The notes under the pieces were generated by a model that had not been told where the DNA came from, ran no database searches, and was given only the letters and a program-made list of their open reading frames with translations. A program made the position numbers and the translations under genes. DNA of 64,000 nt from an uncultured Burkholderiales bacterium (GTDB lineage Bacteria; Pseudomonadota; Gammaproteobacteria; Burkholderiales; Burkholderiaceae_C), in the NCBI GenBank assembly GCA_903870145.1, contig CAIQBO010000020.1:62001-126000 (forward strand). Direction: 5' to 3'. Shown here one piece after another: positions 41,629-51,033 of the stretch (position 1 is its first letter; each line of letters opens with the position of its first letter).

Positions 41629-43354
41629 ATCTGCGCACATCCAAAATTCAACGCCGAATCCAAGGCCCGTGGCCCAGGCCGCATTGGACCCGGTCACCTT
41701 GGCTGTTTTGAAAGGCCGCTTAGAACAAGTGGCCGATGAAATGGACGCCACGCTTTACAGAAGTGCGTTCAACCCCATCATTGCTGAGGCGCATGACGCA
41801 TGCCACGGTTTGTACGATGCCATCAGCGGCGATACCTTGGTGCAAGGCAAGTCGGGCTTGCCCGTCTTTGTGGGTGCCATGGCTTTTGCCGTGCGCGCAG
41901 CAGCACGCGTGGCCACCACACGGGGGGGCATGCAAGACGGTGATATTTGGTTGTTCAACGACCCTTACGAAGGTGGCACGCACGCCAATGATTTCAAATT
42001 GGTGCGACCCTTTTTTCGGCAAGGCCAATTGTTTTGTTATTTGGCATCGGCTGCGCATTGGCATGATGTCGGCGGTGCAGTGCCTGGCAATTACAACCCT
42101 GCAGCCACCGAGTGCTGGCAAGAGGCGGTGCAAATTCCGCCCGTGCGCATCTTGCGCGCAGGTCTGTTGGACGAAGATGTCTTGGCCATACTGCGCGCCA
42201 ACACACGCTTGCCAGACAGCTTGTGGGGCGACTTGAACGGTCAACTCGCCGCGCTGGAGTTGGGCGCACGCCGTTTGGATGGCTTGCTCGACGAATATGG
42301 AGACGCCGTGGTGGGCCAGGCCATGAGCGAATTGCGCCTGCGCGCTGTGCGCTTGATGCGCTCACACATCGGCCAGCTGCCCGATGGGCGTTACAGCTTT
42401 GAGGACATGCTTGACAACGATGGTGTGGTCGATCGGCCTTTATCCATAGCCCTGGACATGACGGTTGCGGGGGACCGTTTGACCTTGGATTTTTCTCGCA
42501 GTTCGCCCCAGTGCGCTGGGCCCGTGAACATTTCAAAAGCCACTGCGGTGGCTGCCTGTTACGTGGCCTTAAAGCATGTGTTTCCTGACGTGCCGGCCAA
42601 CGCAGGTGTCTTGGATGCGGTGGACTTTGTGATTCCAGATGGGCTCGTGATCAGTGCTGCCAGGCCGCGCCCTGTGGGCGGTTACACAGAAACCATTTTG
42701 CGCATGATCGATGTGATCTTCAGCGCCACCGCCTTGGCCGACCCCAAACGGGCTGTGGCCCATGCCTATGGCACCATCAACGCCTTGTCGATTGCGGGGC
42801 ACCGAAGCGATGCCAAGCGCCAAGGCCAGCGCTGGGTCATGTTCAGCTTTTTTGGTGGCGGGCACGGCGGCCACAGCGATGACGATGGCCTCTCGCACAG
42901 CAATGCTCCGATTTCAACAGCCACCATTCCACCCTTGGAAATTTTGGAAGCAGCCTATCCCGTTCGCTTCACGCAGTGGGCCTTGCGCCCTGACTCGGGC
43001 GGTGATGGTTTGCACCGAGGCGGCTTGGGCGCAATTTATGAAATTGAATTGCTCGAAGAGTCCGCAGAAGCCTTTATTTTTGGTGAACGCGGCAAGGCCT
43101 CGCCCAAAGGCATTGCGGGTGGAGATCAAGCCTTGCCCAATGTTTTCGAATATGAAAACGAGGGTGTGTGGAAAACACCGCCGATGGTCTCCAAGATGCT
43201 GGGCATTCATTTGAAAAAAGGAGAGCGTGTGCGATTGCAAACACCAGGCGGGGGCGGTTGGGGCCCTGCCTCCCAGCGCAGCGCACAAGCGCGTGCCCAA
43301 GATGTGCAGCAAGGCTACGTGAGTGCTGACAAAAACCAAAAGGCAAAAGCATGA
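41621..43354 (+). CDS. Hydantoinase B/oxoprolinase-family protein (HyuB)
   Basis: A 577-residue subunit of the hydantoinase/5-oxoprolinase/acetone-carboxylase superfamily. Typical segments are DPVTLAVLKGRLEQVADEMD, a metal-binding-like GDIWLFNDPYEGGTHANDF, LASAAHWHDVGGAVPGNYN, and the C-terminal KKGERVRLQTPGGGGWGPA. Together with HyuA it usually hydrolyses a cyclic amide at the cost of ATP (N-methylhydantoin, 5-oxoproline, caprolactam types) or carboxylates a ketone. The order B before A in one operon, with 4-base overlap, is common. The short sequence HGGHSDDDGLSHSNAP near residues 413-428 is His/Asp-rich and probably metal-related. Confidence 0.88.
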   Translation: MRESAHIQNSTPNPRPVAQAALDPVTLAVLKGRLEQVADEMDATLYRSAFNPIIAEAHDACHGLYDAISGDTLVQGKSGLPVFVGAMAFAVRAAARVATTRGGMQDGDIWLFNDPYEGGTHANDFKLVRPFFRQGQLFCYLASAAHWHDVGGAVPGNYNPAATECWQEAVQIPPVRILRAGLLDEDVLAILRANTRLPDSLWGDLNGQLAALELGARRLDGLLDEYGDAVVGQAMSELRLRAVRLMRSHIGQLPDGRYSFEDMLDNDGVVDRPLSIALDMTVAGDRLTLDFSRSSPQCAGPVNISKATAVAACYVALKHVFPDVPANAGVLDAVDFVIPDGLVISAARPRPVGGYTETILRMIDVIFSATALADPKRAVAHAYGTINALSIAGHRSDAKRQGQRWVMFSFFGGGHGGHSDDDGLSHSNAPISTATIPPLEILEAAYPVRFTQWALRPDSGGDGLHRGGLGAIYEIELLEESAEAFIFGERGKASPKGIAGGDQALPNVFEYENEGVWKTPPMVSKMLGIHLKKGERVRLQTPGGGGWGPASQRSAQARAQDVQQGYVSADKNQKAKA

Positions 43355-45435
43355 ACGCGCAGCAGCCTGGTTCAAAGCAAAACCCGACCCCGCATTGGGT
43401 GGTGGGCGTGGACGTGGGGGGCACTTTCACCGATCTGTTTGTGCTCGATGAAATCGCTGGGACTGCACGCATTGTCAAAGTGCCTTCGACCCGGGGTGAG
43501 GAATCACGCGGTTTCATGAATGGCATCCATCAAGTCACGCAAGGCGCCTCGGCCGCGGCGGTGGCTACCATCGTGCATGGCACCACGGTGGGCACCAATG
43601 CGTTGCTCGAGCGCAAGGTGGCACGCACCGGCATCATCACCACGCGCGGCTTTCGCGATGTGCTGGAAATGCGCCGCCGCGATCGCCCTCAGACCTGGGG
43701 TCTGCGCGGCAGTTTCACGCCCATCGTGCCGCGCCAGTTGCGCTTGGAAGTTGACGAGCGCGTGCTGGCCGATGGTCAAGTGCATACACCGGTGGACTTA
43801 GAACAAGTCAAACAACAGACTCAAGCCTTGTTGGACGCAGGTTGCGAGGCGGTTTGCGTTTTCTTCATCAACGCCTACGCCAACGCCAGCAACGAGCAAG
43901 CCGCAGTGGCTGCTGTACGCGCCTTGTGGCCCAATCCGCATGTGACTGCGGCCAGCGAAGTGTTGCCAGAAATTCGCGAGTTTGAACGCTGCTCCACAGC
44001 CACTTTGAATGCGGCTTTGCAGCCCGTGGTGGGCAGTTATTTGGCGCGCCTGGAAAACGATTTGCGCGAACAAGGTTTTGCCGGTGAATTGCTGATTGTG
44101 CAAAGCAACGGCGGCGTGATGTCACGGCAAACCGCTTGCGATGTGCCAGTGCGCACTGCCTTGTCTGGGCCGGCTGCAGGCGTCATGGCATGCGCTGCCA
44201 TTGCGCGCGCTGCGGGCTTTCCCAATGTCATCACCGGTGACATTGGCGGCACCTCGTTTGATGTGTCCTTGGTGGCCAACGGGCAAGCTGCGCTGGCCGC
44301 GCAAACGTCGATTGAATTTGGTTTGGTGGTGCGCTCGCCCATGATCCAAATTGAAACCATTGGCGCTGGGGGCGGCTCGATCGCTTTGGTCGATGCCAGT
44401 GGCATGTTGCAAGTGGGGCCGGAGTCGGCTGGCAGTGTGCCCGGCCCGGCGTGTTATGCGCGCGGGAACACACGCCCCACCGTGACCGATGCCAATGTGC
44501 TGCTTGGCCGTATTGCAGCAGACCGCCCTTTGGGGGGTGGCTTGTTGCAAGCCATGGATGCAGCCTTGTCTGAGCAGGCTATACAAAGCCATATTGGCCA
44601 AGCACTGGGCCTTGAAACTTTGGCAGCAGCTGAAGCTATATTGACGGTGGCCAATGCCAAAATGGCAGGTGCTGTGCGCGTGGTCTCGATTGAAAAAGGG
44701 CACGACCCTCGCCAATTTGCCTACATGCCTTTTGGCGGTGGCGGAGGCTTGCATGTGTGCGCCATGATGCGCGAGGTCGGTGTGGCCACGGGCATCGTGC
44801 CGCGTTATCCGGGCGTGACATCGGCCTTGGGTTGTGTCATGGCTGACATGCGCCACGATGCGGTTCAAACCCTGAATCAAGCACTGCCTGATGTCAACTT
44901 CATCAATGTGCTCCAGCGCATTGACATCTTGTCTGAGGCTTGTCAAAAGCGCTTGGACTCGGCCGGTGTGCGTTTTATTGCCGTTGATGAAGTCATTGCG
45001 ATGGACATGCTGTTCACAGGCCAAACCCACACCTTGCAAGTCACCGTGCAGCGTGAGCAATTGAGCCTAGAGGGTTTGGGCTTGGCCTTTAGCGCTGCCT
45101 ATCAAGCCGCCTTTGGCCGTGTGCTCGAAGGCCCAGTCATTCGCTTGATGAATTTGCGGTATGCGCGAATTGGCCGCAGGCCCAAATTTGATTTGTCCTT
45201 GCTCGCGCCAAAGGGCCCCGGCAGCAGCAAGCCCTTGGGGTCGCAGCGCGTCTACCACCAAGGCAGGTGGTGGGATGCTGTGCGTTATGCGCGTCTGGAT
45301 TTGCCTGTCGGCGCGCACATTCAAGGCCCGGCGATCTTGGAGCAGGCCGATACCACGGTGTGGTTAGAGCCAGGCTTTCAAGCCCGCGTGGATGAATTAG
45401 GAAATTTATTGGTGAGCTTGGATCCTTCTCTTTGA
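43351..45435 (+). CDS. Hydantoinase A/oxoprolinase-family protein (HyuA)
   Basis: ATP-binding subunit of 694 residues of the same enzyme class. The actin-like nucleotide fold is recognised by VVGVDVGGTFTDLFVLDE at residues 17-34, VIVHGTTVGTNALLE-like region IVHGTTVGTNALLERKVAR, the central GDIGGTSFDVSLV (phosphate-2 loop) and GAGGGSIALVD, and the C-terminal FGGGGGLHVCAMMREVG. The substrate is not readable. ATG overlaps the HyuB stop by 4 bases. In creatinine, hydantoin and caprolactam pathways such a pair opens a ring and the product goes to an amidase, which fits the isochorismatase-fold gene that follows, with the reservation given there. Confidence 0.88.
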   Translation: MNAQQPGSKQNPTPHWVVGVDVGGTFTDLFVLDEIAGTARIVKVPSTRGEESRGFMNGIHQVTQGASAAAVATIVHGTTVGTNALLERKVARTGIITTRGFRDVLEMRRRDRPQTWGLRGSFTPIVPRQLRLEVDERVLADGQVHTPVDLEQVKQQTQALLDAGCEAVCVFFINAYANASNEQAAVAAVRALWPNPHVTAASEVLPEIREFERCSTATLNAALQPVVGSYLARLENDLREQGFAGELLIVQSNGGVMSRQTACDVPVRTALSGPAAGVMACAAIARAAGFPNVITGDIGGTSFDVSLVANGQAALAAQTSIEFGLVVRSPMIQIETIGAGGGSIALVDASGMLQVGPESAGSVPGPACYARGNTRPTVTDANVLLGRIAADRPLGGGLLQAMDAALSEQAIQSHIGQALGLETLAAAEAILTVANAKMAGAVRVVSIEKGHDPRQFAYMPFGGGGGLHVCAMMREVGVATGIVPRYPGVTSALGCVMADMRHDAVQTLNQALPDVNFINVLQRIDILSEACQKRLDSAGVRFIAVDEVIAMDMLFTGQTHTLQVTVQREQLSLEGLGLAFSAAYQAAFGRVLEGPVIRLMNLRYARIGRRPKFDLSLLAPKGPGSSKPLGSQRVYHQGRWWDAVRYARLDLPVGAHIQGPAILEQADTTVWLEPGFQARVDELGNLLVSLDPSL

Positions 45436-45453
45436 ATGCAGGAGTGTTGTCAC

Positions 45454-46095
45454 GTGTCTGAAAATACAAAACCCAATGAGAAGCAAGAGCGTGGCCAGCA
45501 GGCCGCGCATGTGGCGTTGATCATGGTTGATTTGCAAAATGATTTTTTGCACCCGAGTGGCGCTTATGCGCGCGGCAACACTGTCAGCGCGCAAGCCCTG
45601 CTGCTGCCCGAGCGGATTGCGCCCGTGGCACAAGCCCTCAAAGCGCAGGGCGGCATGGTGACCGCCAGTCAGTTCACCTTGTGGCCTGACGCCAAGGGGC
45701 AGCCCATGGTCTCAGCACACCTGAAAGAAAAACGTCCGTTTTTGCGACAAGGTGATTTTGCCCCTGGCAGCCACGGACAAGAGACCGTGGAGGCCGTTCG
45801 GCCTTGGGTCGATGTGCATGTTTGCAAAGTAGCCTACTCGGCTTTTTTCAACACACAATTAGATTGGATTTTGAAAAAAGCGGGCATTGATACCGTGGTC
45901 ATTTGCGGCATTGTGACCAATGGCGGCGTGGCCAGCACTGCGCGAGATGCACATTTGCGTGACTATCACTTGAAGATTTTGAGCGATGGTTGCGCCGCTT
46001 TCAGCGATCTAGCCCACCAAGCAGCCTTGACGGACTTGGCCTCGATTGGCGAAGTGTTGACTTGCCAAGAATTCTTGACAACGCTGTCTGCTTGA
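45454..46095 (+). CDS. Isochorismatase-fold hydrolase lacking the usual catalytic Cys
   Basis: A 213-residue protein of the isochorismatase/cysteine-hydrolase fold. The catalytic Asp (D26 in LIMVDLQNDF) and Lys (K125 in VCKVAYSAFF) are in place. The nucleophile position, Cys in amidases of this fold (TNxCVxST), reads TNGGVASTARDA, with Gly158 there. True isochorismatases such as EntB also lack this Cys and act on a vinyl ether, so this protein is probably not an ordinary amidase. I chose GTG 45454, preceded by GGAG at 45441-45444; an ATG at 45436 abuts the HyuA stop but has no ribosome site and an odd Cys-rich start. Confidence 0.82.
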   Translation: MSENTKPNEKQERGQQAAHVALIMVDLQNDFLHPSGAYARGNTVSAQALLLPERIAPVAQALKAQGGMVTASQFTLWPDAKGQPMVSAHLKEKRPFLRQGDFAPGSHGQETVEAVRPWVDVHVCKVAYSAFFNTQLDWILKKAGIDTVVICGIVTNGGVASTARDAHLRDYHLKILSDGCAAFSDLAHQAALTDLASIGEVLTCQEFLTTLSA

Positions 46096-46100
46096 TCGAC

Positions 46101-47492
46101 ATGCTTTTGCCGCAAATTTTGTCAGCACAAAACCTGCAAGCCCAGTGGCACACGCCGGTGGTCATTGTGGGTGCAGGTGCTTGCGGATTGACAGCAGCAT
46201 TGGCCTTGCACCGATTGGGTGTGGACTGTGTTGTGCTCGAGCGAGATGCACATCCCAGTGGTTCGAGCGCTTTGTCCTCAGGCTTTGTGCCGGCACCGGC
46301 CACGTTGGCGCAAAAGGCCTTGGGCATTGATGACAGTCCGACACTTTTTGCAAGCGACATTCAGGCCAAAGCTCATGGTCAAGCTGCACCGCAATTGGTT
46401 CACGCGTATTGTCAAACCATTGGCGCTGCGCTCGATGCGCTGCAAGTACATCACCAAATTCCTTGGCAAGTGTTAGATCAATTTTTGTACCCTGGCCACA
46501 GTGTGCATCGCATGCATGCGGTGCCAGAAAAAACGGGGCAAGCGTTGATGAACCGTTTGCTCGCCGCAGCCGAACGTGCCGGCGTGGTGATCTTGACGCA
46601 GGCATGTGTTACGCAACTGTATACAGAGTCACAGGGGCGAATTAGGGGTTTGGGTTCTGTGCGTCCTGATGGGCAGGTGGAGCAATTGTCTTGCGATGTT
46701 GTGATCTTGGCGTGCAACGGCTTTGGTGGCAACCCCGACATGGTGCAGCAGTATTTACCGCAGATGCACCATGCCCAATACGCCGGCCATGCAGGCAATG
46801 ATGGCAGCGCTGTGGCTTGGGGCATGCAACTGGGCGCTGTTTTGGCCGACATGGGGGCCTACCAAGGTCATGGCGCGTGGGCCGTACCGCAAGGCTGTTT
46901 GATTTCTTGGGCCTTGATGATGCAAGGGGCTGTGCAAATCAATGCGCAAGGCGAGCGGTTTCATGATGAAACCCAAGGCTACTCTGAAGCTGCCGTTCAA
47001 GTGCTGGCCCAAGATGGCGGTCAGGCTTTTGTGTTGCTCGATGCGCCTTTGCTAGAGTTTGCTCAAGACTTCCCAGACTTTGTGCAAGCGCAAAAAGTGG
47101 GTGCCGTGCGCAGTGCGCAAAATCTGACCGAATTGGCCCAGCTGGTGGGGTGTCAAGCGCATGTACTGCAAAGCACTTTGAACCAAGTCAAGCCAGGCCC
47201 GGATGCATTGACAGGCCGAGTATTTCAGCGATCTTTGCAAGCCCCTTTTTACGCTGTGCGCGTGACGGGTGCCTTGTTTCATACGCAAGGTGGCTTGCTG
47301 ACCGATGCGCACTGTCGCGTGCTCAAGGCCAAGGGTCAGCCCTTGCCCAACTTGTTTGCAGCGGGGGGCGCTGCAGGCGGCGTTTCAGGTGCTGAAGTTT
47401 GGGGTTATTTGTCAGGCAATGGTTTGCTCAGCGCCATTGCGGGTGGGCATATTGCCGCGCATTCTGCGGCGCAATTATGGGAAACATTGTGA
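46101..47492 (+). CDS. FAD-dependent oxidoreductase (fumarate reductase/ketosteroid dehydrogenase type)
   Basis: A 463-residue flavoprotein. The dinucleotide-binding fold is VVIVGAGACGLTAALALHRL at about 17-36 followed by the acidic ribose-binding end VVLERDAHPSG; DVVILACNGFGGNPDMV and, at the C-terminus, NLFAAGGAAGGVSGAEVWGY complete the FAD_binding_2 pattern seen in flavocytochrome c/3-ketosteroid dehydrogenase relatives, which add or remove hydrogens at a carbon-carbon bond next to a carbonyl. No heme motif or signal peptide is present. It starts 5 bases after the isochorismatase-fold gene. A role in desaturating a succinate- or lactam-like intermediate is a guess from context. Confidence 0.85.
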   Translation: MLLPQILSAQNLQAQWHTPVVIVGAGACGLTAALALHRLGVDCVVLERDAHPSGSSALSSGFVPAPATLAQKALGIDDSPTLFASDIQAKAHGQAAPQLVHAYCQTIGAALDALQVHHQIPWQVLDQFLYPGHSVHRMHAVPEKTGQALMNRLLAAAERAGVVILTQACVTQLYTESQGRIRGLGSVRPDGQVEQLSCDVVILACNGFGGNPDMVQQYLPQMHHAQYAGHAGNDGSAVAWGMQLGAVLADMGAYQGHGAWAVPQGCLISWALMMQGAVQINAQGERFHDETQGYSEAAVQVLAQDGGQAFVLLDAPLLEFAQDFPDFVQAQKVGAVRSAQNLTELAQLVGCQAHVLQSTLNQVKPGPDALTGRVFQRSLQAPFYAVRVTGALFHTQGGLLTDAHCRVLKAKGQPLPNLFAAGGAAGGVSGAEVWGYLSGNGLLSAIAGGHIAAHSAAQLWETL

Positions 47493-48400
47493 ACTCCAAC
47501 AATCCAGCGCAAGTGACGCAAAACGCAGCCGATCAACCGACAATGGGCCAGCGCTTGAAGCAGCCCAAAGTATTGCTAGCCCCAGGTGTCTACGACGCCT
47601 TGAGCGCAGTGGTGGCAGAACAAGCTGGCTTTGAAGCTTTGTATTTGTCGGGTGCCTCGATCGCCTACACGCGCTTGGGGCGTTCAGACATTGGCTTGAC
47701 CACCGCCACTGAAGTGGCGCAGACCTTGGCGCACATCACCGACCGTGTGCGCTTACCGGTGATCGTCGATGCCGATACTGGCTTTGGCAACGCCTTGAAC
47801 ACTCAGCGCACCGTGCGAGATTTTGAGCGCGCAGGCGCGAGCATGCTTCAAATTGAAGATCAAACTTTTCCCAAACGGTGTGGCCATTTGCAGGGCAAAG
47901 GGGTGGTGCCCGTGGTCGAGATGCAAGGCAAATTGCGCGCTGCCTTGGATGCGCGCCGCAGCGCCAGTACTTTGATTTTGGCGCGCACCGATGCCTTGGC
48001 AGTTGAGGGCTTTGAGGCCGCCATGGCGCGCGCTGAAGCGTATTTGGCCTGCGGCGTAGACGCGTTGTTCATTGAGGCCTTGCGCTCACCCGAGCAAATG
48101 AAAGCGGCTTGCGATCAATTTGCGCACCGCATCCCCTTGCTGGCCAACATGGTGGAGGGTGGTCAAACGCCCCTTCAAAGCGCCGACGCATTAGGCCAGT
48201 TGGGTTTTCGCATTGTGATTTTTCCAGGCGGTACGGCGCGGGCTGTCACGCACACTTTGCAAGGCTACTACGCCAGTTTGCGCCAGCATCAGACCACTGA
48301 CCCTTGGCGCGCGCAGATGCTGGACTTTGATGGTTTGAACGCTGTGATTGACACCCCCGGCTTGTTGGCCCGAGGAAAACAGTACGATAGCGGTCTATGA
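47489..48400 (+). CDS. Isocitrate lyase/PEP mutase-superfamily lyase (methylisocitrate or dimethylmalate lyase-like)
   Basis: A 303-residue TIM-barrel enzyme. Motifs are APGVYDALSAVVAEQAGFEA, LYLSGASIAYTRLG, the metal-binding VDADTGFGNALN, and the loop KRCGHLQGK with the catalytic Cys that marks C-C lyases such as 2-methylisocitrate lyase and 2,3-dimethylmalate lyase. It would split a 2-hydroxy-dicarboxylate into pyruvate or glyoxylate plus a second acid. GTG 47489 overlaps the preceding stop (GTGA) and has GGGA 6 bases upstream; ATG 47477 is the alternative. Paired with a LeuCD-like hydratase it recalls the end of anaerobic nicotinate breakdown. Confidence 0.85.
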   Translation: MNSNNPAQVTQNAADQPTMGQRLKQPKVLLAPGVYDALSAVVAEQAGFEALYLSGASIAYTRLGRSDIGLTTATEVAQTLAHITDRVRLPVIVDADTGFGNALNTQRTVRDFERAGASMLQIEDQTFPKRCGHLQGKGVVPVVEMQGKLRAALDARRSASTLILARTDALAVEGFEAAMARAEAYLACGVDALFIEALRSPEQMKAACDQFAHRIPLLANMVEGGQTPLQSADALGQLGFRIVIFPGGTARAVTHTLQGYYASLRQHQTTDPWRAQMLDFDGLNAVIDTPGLLARGKQYDSGL

Positions 48401-48771
48401 ATGCATTGAATGTTTTGGGCCACGCCTTGGTTCCCTGCTCGTATGACCCTTTGACCGGTTATTTTCGAGATGGTTGTTGCAACACAGACGAAGAAGACCA
48501 CGGCACCCATGTGGTGTGCACGCGGGTCACGCAGGAGTTCTTGATTTTCTCGATGCAGTGCGGCAACGACTTGAGCACACCGCGACCTGAATACCGTTTC
48601 AAAGGGCTGAAAGCGGGTGACCGTTGGTGCTTGTGCGTGCTGCGCTGGAAGCAGGCATTGGACGCCGGCATGGCACCGCCCGTGGTCTTGGAGTCGACGC
48701 ACCTAGTGGCCCTTGAAACAGTGACTTTGGAACAACTCAAAGCGCATGCCTGGGGACCTCTGCCTACTTGA
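48397..48771 (+). CDS. DUF2237-family protein
   Basis: A 124-residue protein matching the DUF2237 pattern: NVLGHALVPCSYDPLTGYFR, DGCCNTDEEDHGTHVVCTRV, FSMQCGNDLSTPRPEYRFKG and GDRWCLCVLRWKQAL, followed by APPVVLESTHLVALETV. The Cys, His and Asp residues are conserved in the family, but no function is known. It overlaps the lyase gene by 4 bases and so ends the long unit that began at gntR, although it is widespread outside such operons and may simply have been captured by it. Confidence 0.85.
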   Translation: MNALNVLGHALVPCSYDPLTGYFRDGCCNTDEEDHGTHVVCTRVTQEFLIFSMQCGNDLSTPRPEYRFKGLKAGDRWCLCVLRWKQALDAGMAPPVVLESTHLVALETVTLEQLKAHAWGPLPT

Positions 48772-48825
48772 CGCAAAATCAACCCCGCGCCAAAGGCGCA
48801 GCCATATCTCATAGGAGCATCTGTC

Positions 48826-49539
48826 ATGGGCGCACAGTGGAAAGCAAAGCACAAAGACTTGGCGGCAAATGCCAGGGGCCGCATTTTTGGAAAACTCTCC
48901 AAAGACATCATGATCGCAGCGCGCAATGGCGCTGATCCTGCCAGCAACGCCCGCCTGCGTTTGGTGGTTGAGCAGGCGCGCAAAGTCTCGATGCCCAAAG
49001 AGACGCTGGACCGTGCCATCAAAAAAGGTGCAGGTCTCACGGGCGAGACGGTGCATTTCGACCATGTGATTTACGAAGGCTTTGCGCCGCACCGCGTGCC
49101 CGTCATGGTCGAGTGTTTGACCGACAACGTCAACCGCACGGCGTCTGACATGCGCGTGCTGTTTCGCAAAGGTCAATTGGGCAGCGCCGGTTCTGTGTCT
49201 TGGGATTTTGACCATGTTGGGCTGCTCGAGGCTGAGCCTGCCAGTGCGGGCGCTGACCCTGAAATGGCCGCCATCGAAGCCGGTGCGCAAGATTTTGAGC
49301 CAGGCGAAGAAGTCGGCAGCACACTTTTCTTAACCGATCATGCCGACTTGGATTTGGTCAGCCGCGCCCTGCCTGCGCAAGGCTTCACGGTCTTGTCCGC
49401 CAAACTGGGCTATCGCCCCAAAAACCCGATCGACCCTGCCAGTTTGAGCCCTGCGGATTTAGAAGAAATTGAAGCCTTCTTGGCCAGCATCGATGCCAAC
49501 GACGATGTGCAAAATGTTTTTGTGGGCTTGGCCGGATAG
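48826..49539 (+). CDS. yebC: YebC/PmpR-family regulator or translation factor
   Basis: A 237-residue protein of the YebC family: N-terminal [73 protein letters not shown] and [20 protein letters not shown]. Members have been described as DNA-binding regulators and, more recently, as factors that help ribosomes through Pro-rich stretches. TAGGAG precedes the ATG by 8 bases. It stands between the catabolic unit and the convergent ubiD gene with no ruvC or purD beside it, unlike in other genomes. Confidence 0.94.
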   Translation: MGAQWKAKHKDLAANARGRIFGKLSKDIMIAARNGADPASNARLRLVVEQARKVSMPKETLDRAIKKGAGLTGETVHFDHVIYEGFAPHRVPVMVECLTDNVNRTASDMRVLFRKGQLGSAGSVSWDFDHVGLLEAEPASAGADPEMAAIEAGAQDFEPGEEVGSTLFLTDHADLDLVSRALPAQGFTVLSAKLGYRPKNPIDPASLSPADLEEIEAFLASIDANDDVQNVFVGLAG

Positions 49540-49547
49540 GCGCAAGC

Positions 49548-51032
49548 TCACAAGCCCAAGGAGGCAAACACAGCGTCCATGCGCGAAGATACGGCGGCCT
49601 CCATGTGCATGGGCTTGCCCCACTCACGCTGAGTTTCACCGGGCCATTTGTTCGTGGCGTCCAAACCCATTTTGCTGCCCAAACCGCTCACAGGGGAGGC
49701 AAAGTCCAGATAGTCCATGGGCGTGTTTTCCACCGTCATCGTGTCTCGCACAGGGTCCATGCGCGTGGTGATGGCCCAAATCACTTCTTGCCAATTGCGC
49801 ACGTTGACATCGTCGTCCACCACCACGATGAACTTGGTGTACATGAACTGGCGCAGATGGCTCCACACCCCCATCATCACGCGCCTGGCGTGCCCAGGGT
49901 AAGACTTTTTAATCTGAACCACCGCCATGCGGTAACTGCAGGCTTCAGGTGGCAAATAAAAATCTGTGATCTCGGGAAACTGGCGCTGCAACAAGGGAAT
50001 GAACAACTCATTCAAGGCCATGCCCAGCACCGCGGGTTCATCTGGCGGTTTGCCGGTGTAGGTGCTGTGGTAGATCGGATCGCGGCGCATGGTGATGCGA
50101 TCGATGGTGAGCACCGGAAACTCGGCCACCTCGTTGTAGTAACCGGTGTGGTCGCCATACGGGCCCTCCATCGCGTGCTGCCATCCGCTGGCGTGCGAAG
50201 CATCGGGTTGAATATGGCCTTCGAGCACAATTTCAGCGCGCGCTGGCACTTGCAGCGGCACGCCCAAAGCAGGCGTGACCTGTGTACGAGCACCGCGCAG
50301 CAAGCCGGCAAATTGGTATTCAGACAAACTGTCGGGCACTGGCGTGACAGCACCCAGCAAGGTGGCTGGGTCTGCGCCCAAAGCCACTGCCACGGGAAAG
50401 GCTTGGCCAGGATTTTTTTGGCAATGCTCTTTGAAATCCAAAGCGCCGCCGCGATGGGCCAACCAGCGCATGATCACTTGATTGCGCGAGAGCACTTGTT
50501 GGCGGTAAATGCCTAAATTTTGGCGTGACTTGTGCGGCCCGCGGGTGATCACCAAGCCCCAAGTGATGAGAGGCGCCACATCACCCGGCCAGCAATGCTG
50601 AATCGGCAATTTGGCCAAGTCAACATCTTGGTCTTCCCAGATAATTTCTTGACAAGGCGCTGCCGATACCTCCTTGGGCGCCATGTTCCACAAAGTTTTA
50701 AGCAAGCCGCTCATGGCCACCATGTCTTTGACATTGTGCGGTGCTTGCGGCTCTTTCAAGTCTGCCAACAGGTCGCCAAATTGACGTATGGCAGTCAGAT
50801 CGTTAACGCCCATGGCCCGCGCTACGCGTTCCGTGGTGCCAAACAAATTAGTCAACACCGGCATGGTGTGGCCTGTGGGTTTTTCAAATAACAAGGCTGG
50901 CCCACCGGCGTGCAAAACGCGCACGCTCAAGGCCGTCATTTCCAAATGGGGTGAGACCGGTTGTGAGATCCGAATCACTTGACTCGAGGTTTCGAGTTGT
51001 TTTAAAAAATCTCGCAAGTCTTGGTAAGACAC
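49548..51032 (-). CDS. ubiD: 3-polyprenyl-4-hydroxybenzoate carboxy-lyase UbiD
   Basis: Prenylated-FMN-dependent decarboxylase of 494 residues, removing the carboxyl group of 3-polyprenyl-4-hydroxybenzoate in ubiquinone synthesis. Family features are [58 protein letters not shown] and [20 protein letters not shown] with the catalytic acid region. Length matches E. coli UbiD (497). The start is GTG 51032, placed one base after the ubiT stop; the open frame upstream only repeats ubiT in another frame. ubiX, whose product makes the cofactor, is not in the window. It ends the ubiU-ubiV-trhA-ubiT-ubiD run. Confidence 0.95.
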   Translation of the reverse strand: MSYQDLRDFLKQLETSSQVIRISQPVSPHLEMTALSVRVLHAGGPALLFEKPTGHTMPVLTNLFGTTERVARAMGVNDLTAIRQFGDLLADLKEPQAPHNVKDMVAMSGLLKTLWNMAPKEVSAAPCQEIIWEDQDVDLAKLPIQHCWPGDVAPLITWGLVITRGPHKSRQNLGIYRQQVLSRNQVIMRWLAHRGGALDFKEHCQKNPGQAFPVAVALGADPATLLGAVTPVPDSLSEYQFAGLLRGARTQVTPALGVPLQVPARAEIVLEGHIQPDASHASGWQHAMEGPYGDHTGYYNEVAEFPVLTIDRITMRRDPIYHSTYTGKPPDEPAVLGMALNELFIPLLQRQFPEITDFYLPPEACSYRMAVVQIKKSYPGHARRVMMGVWSHLRQFMYTKFIVVVDDDVNVRNWQEVIWAITTRMDPVRDTMTVENTPMDYLDFASPVSGLGSKMGLDATNKWPGETQREWGKPMHMEAAVSSRMDAVFASLGL

Positions 51033-51033
51033 G

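Noticed and set aside
45436..45453. ATG 45436 as start of the isochorismatase-fold gene
   Set aside because: It abuts the HyuA stop but has no ribosome site; GGAG lies after it and correctly before GTG 45454.
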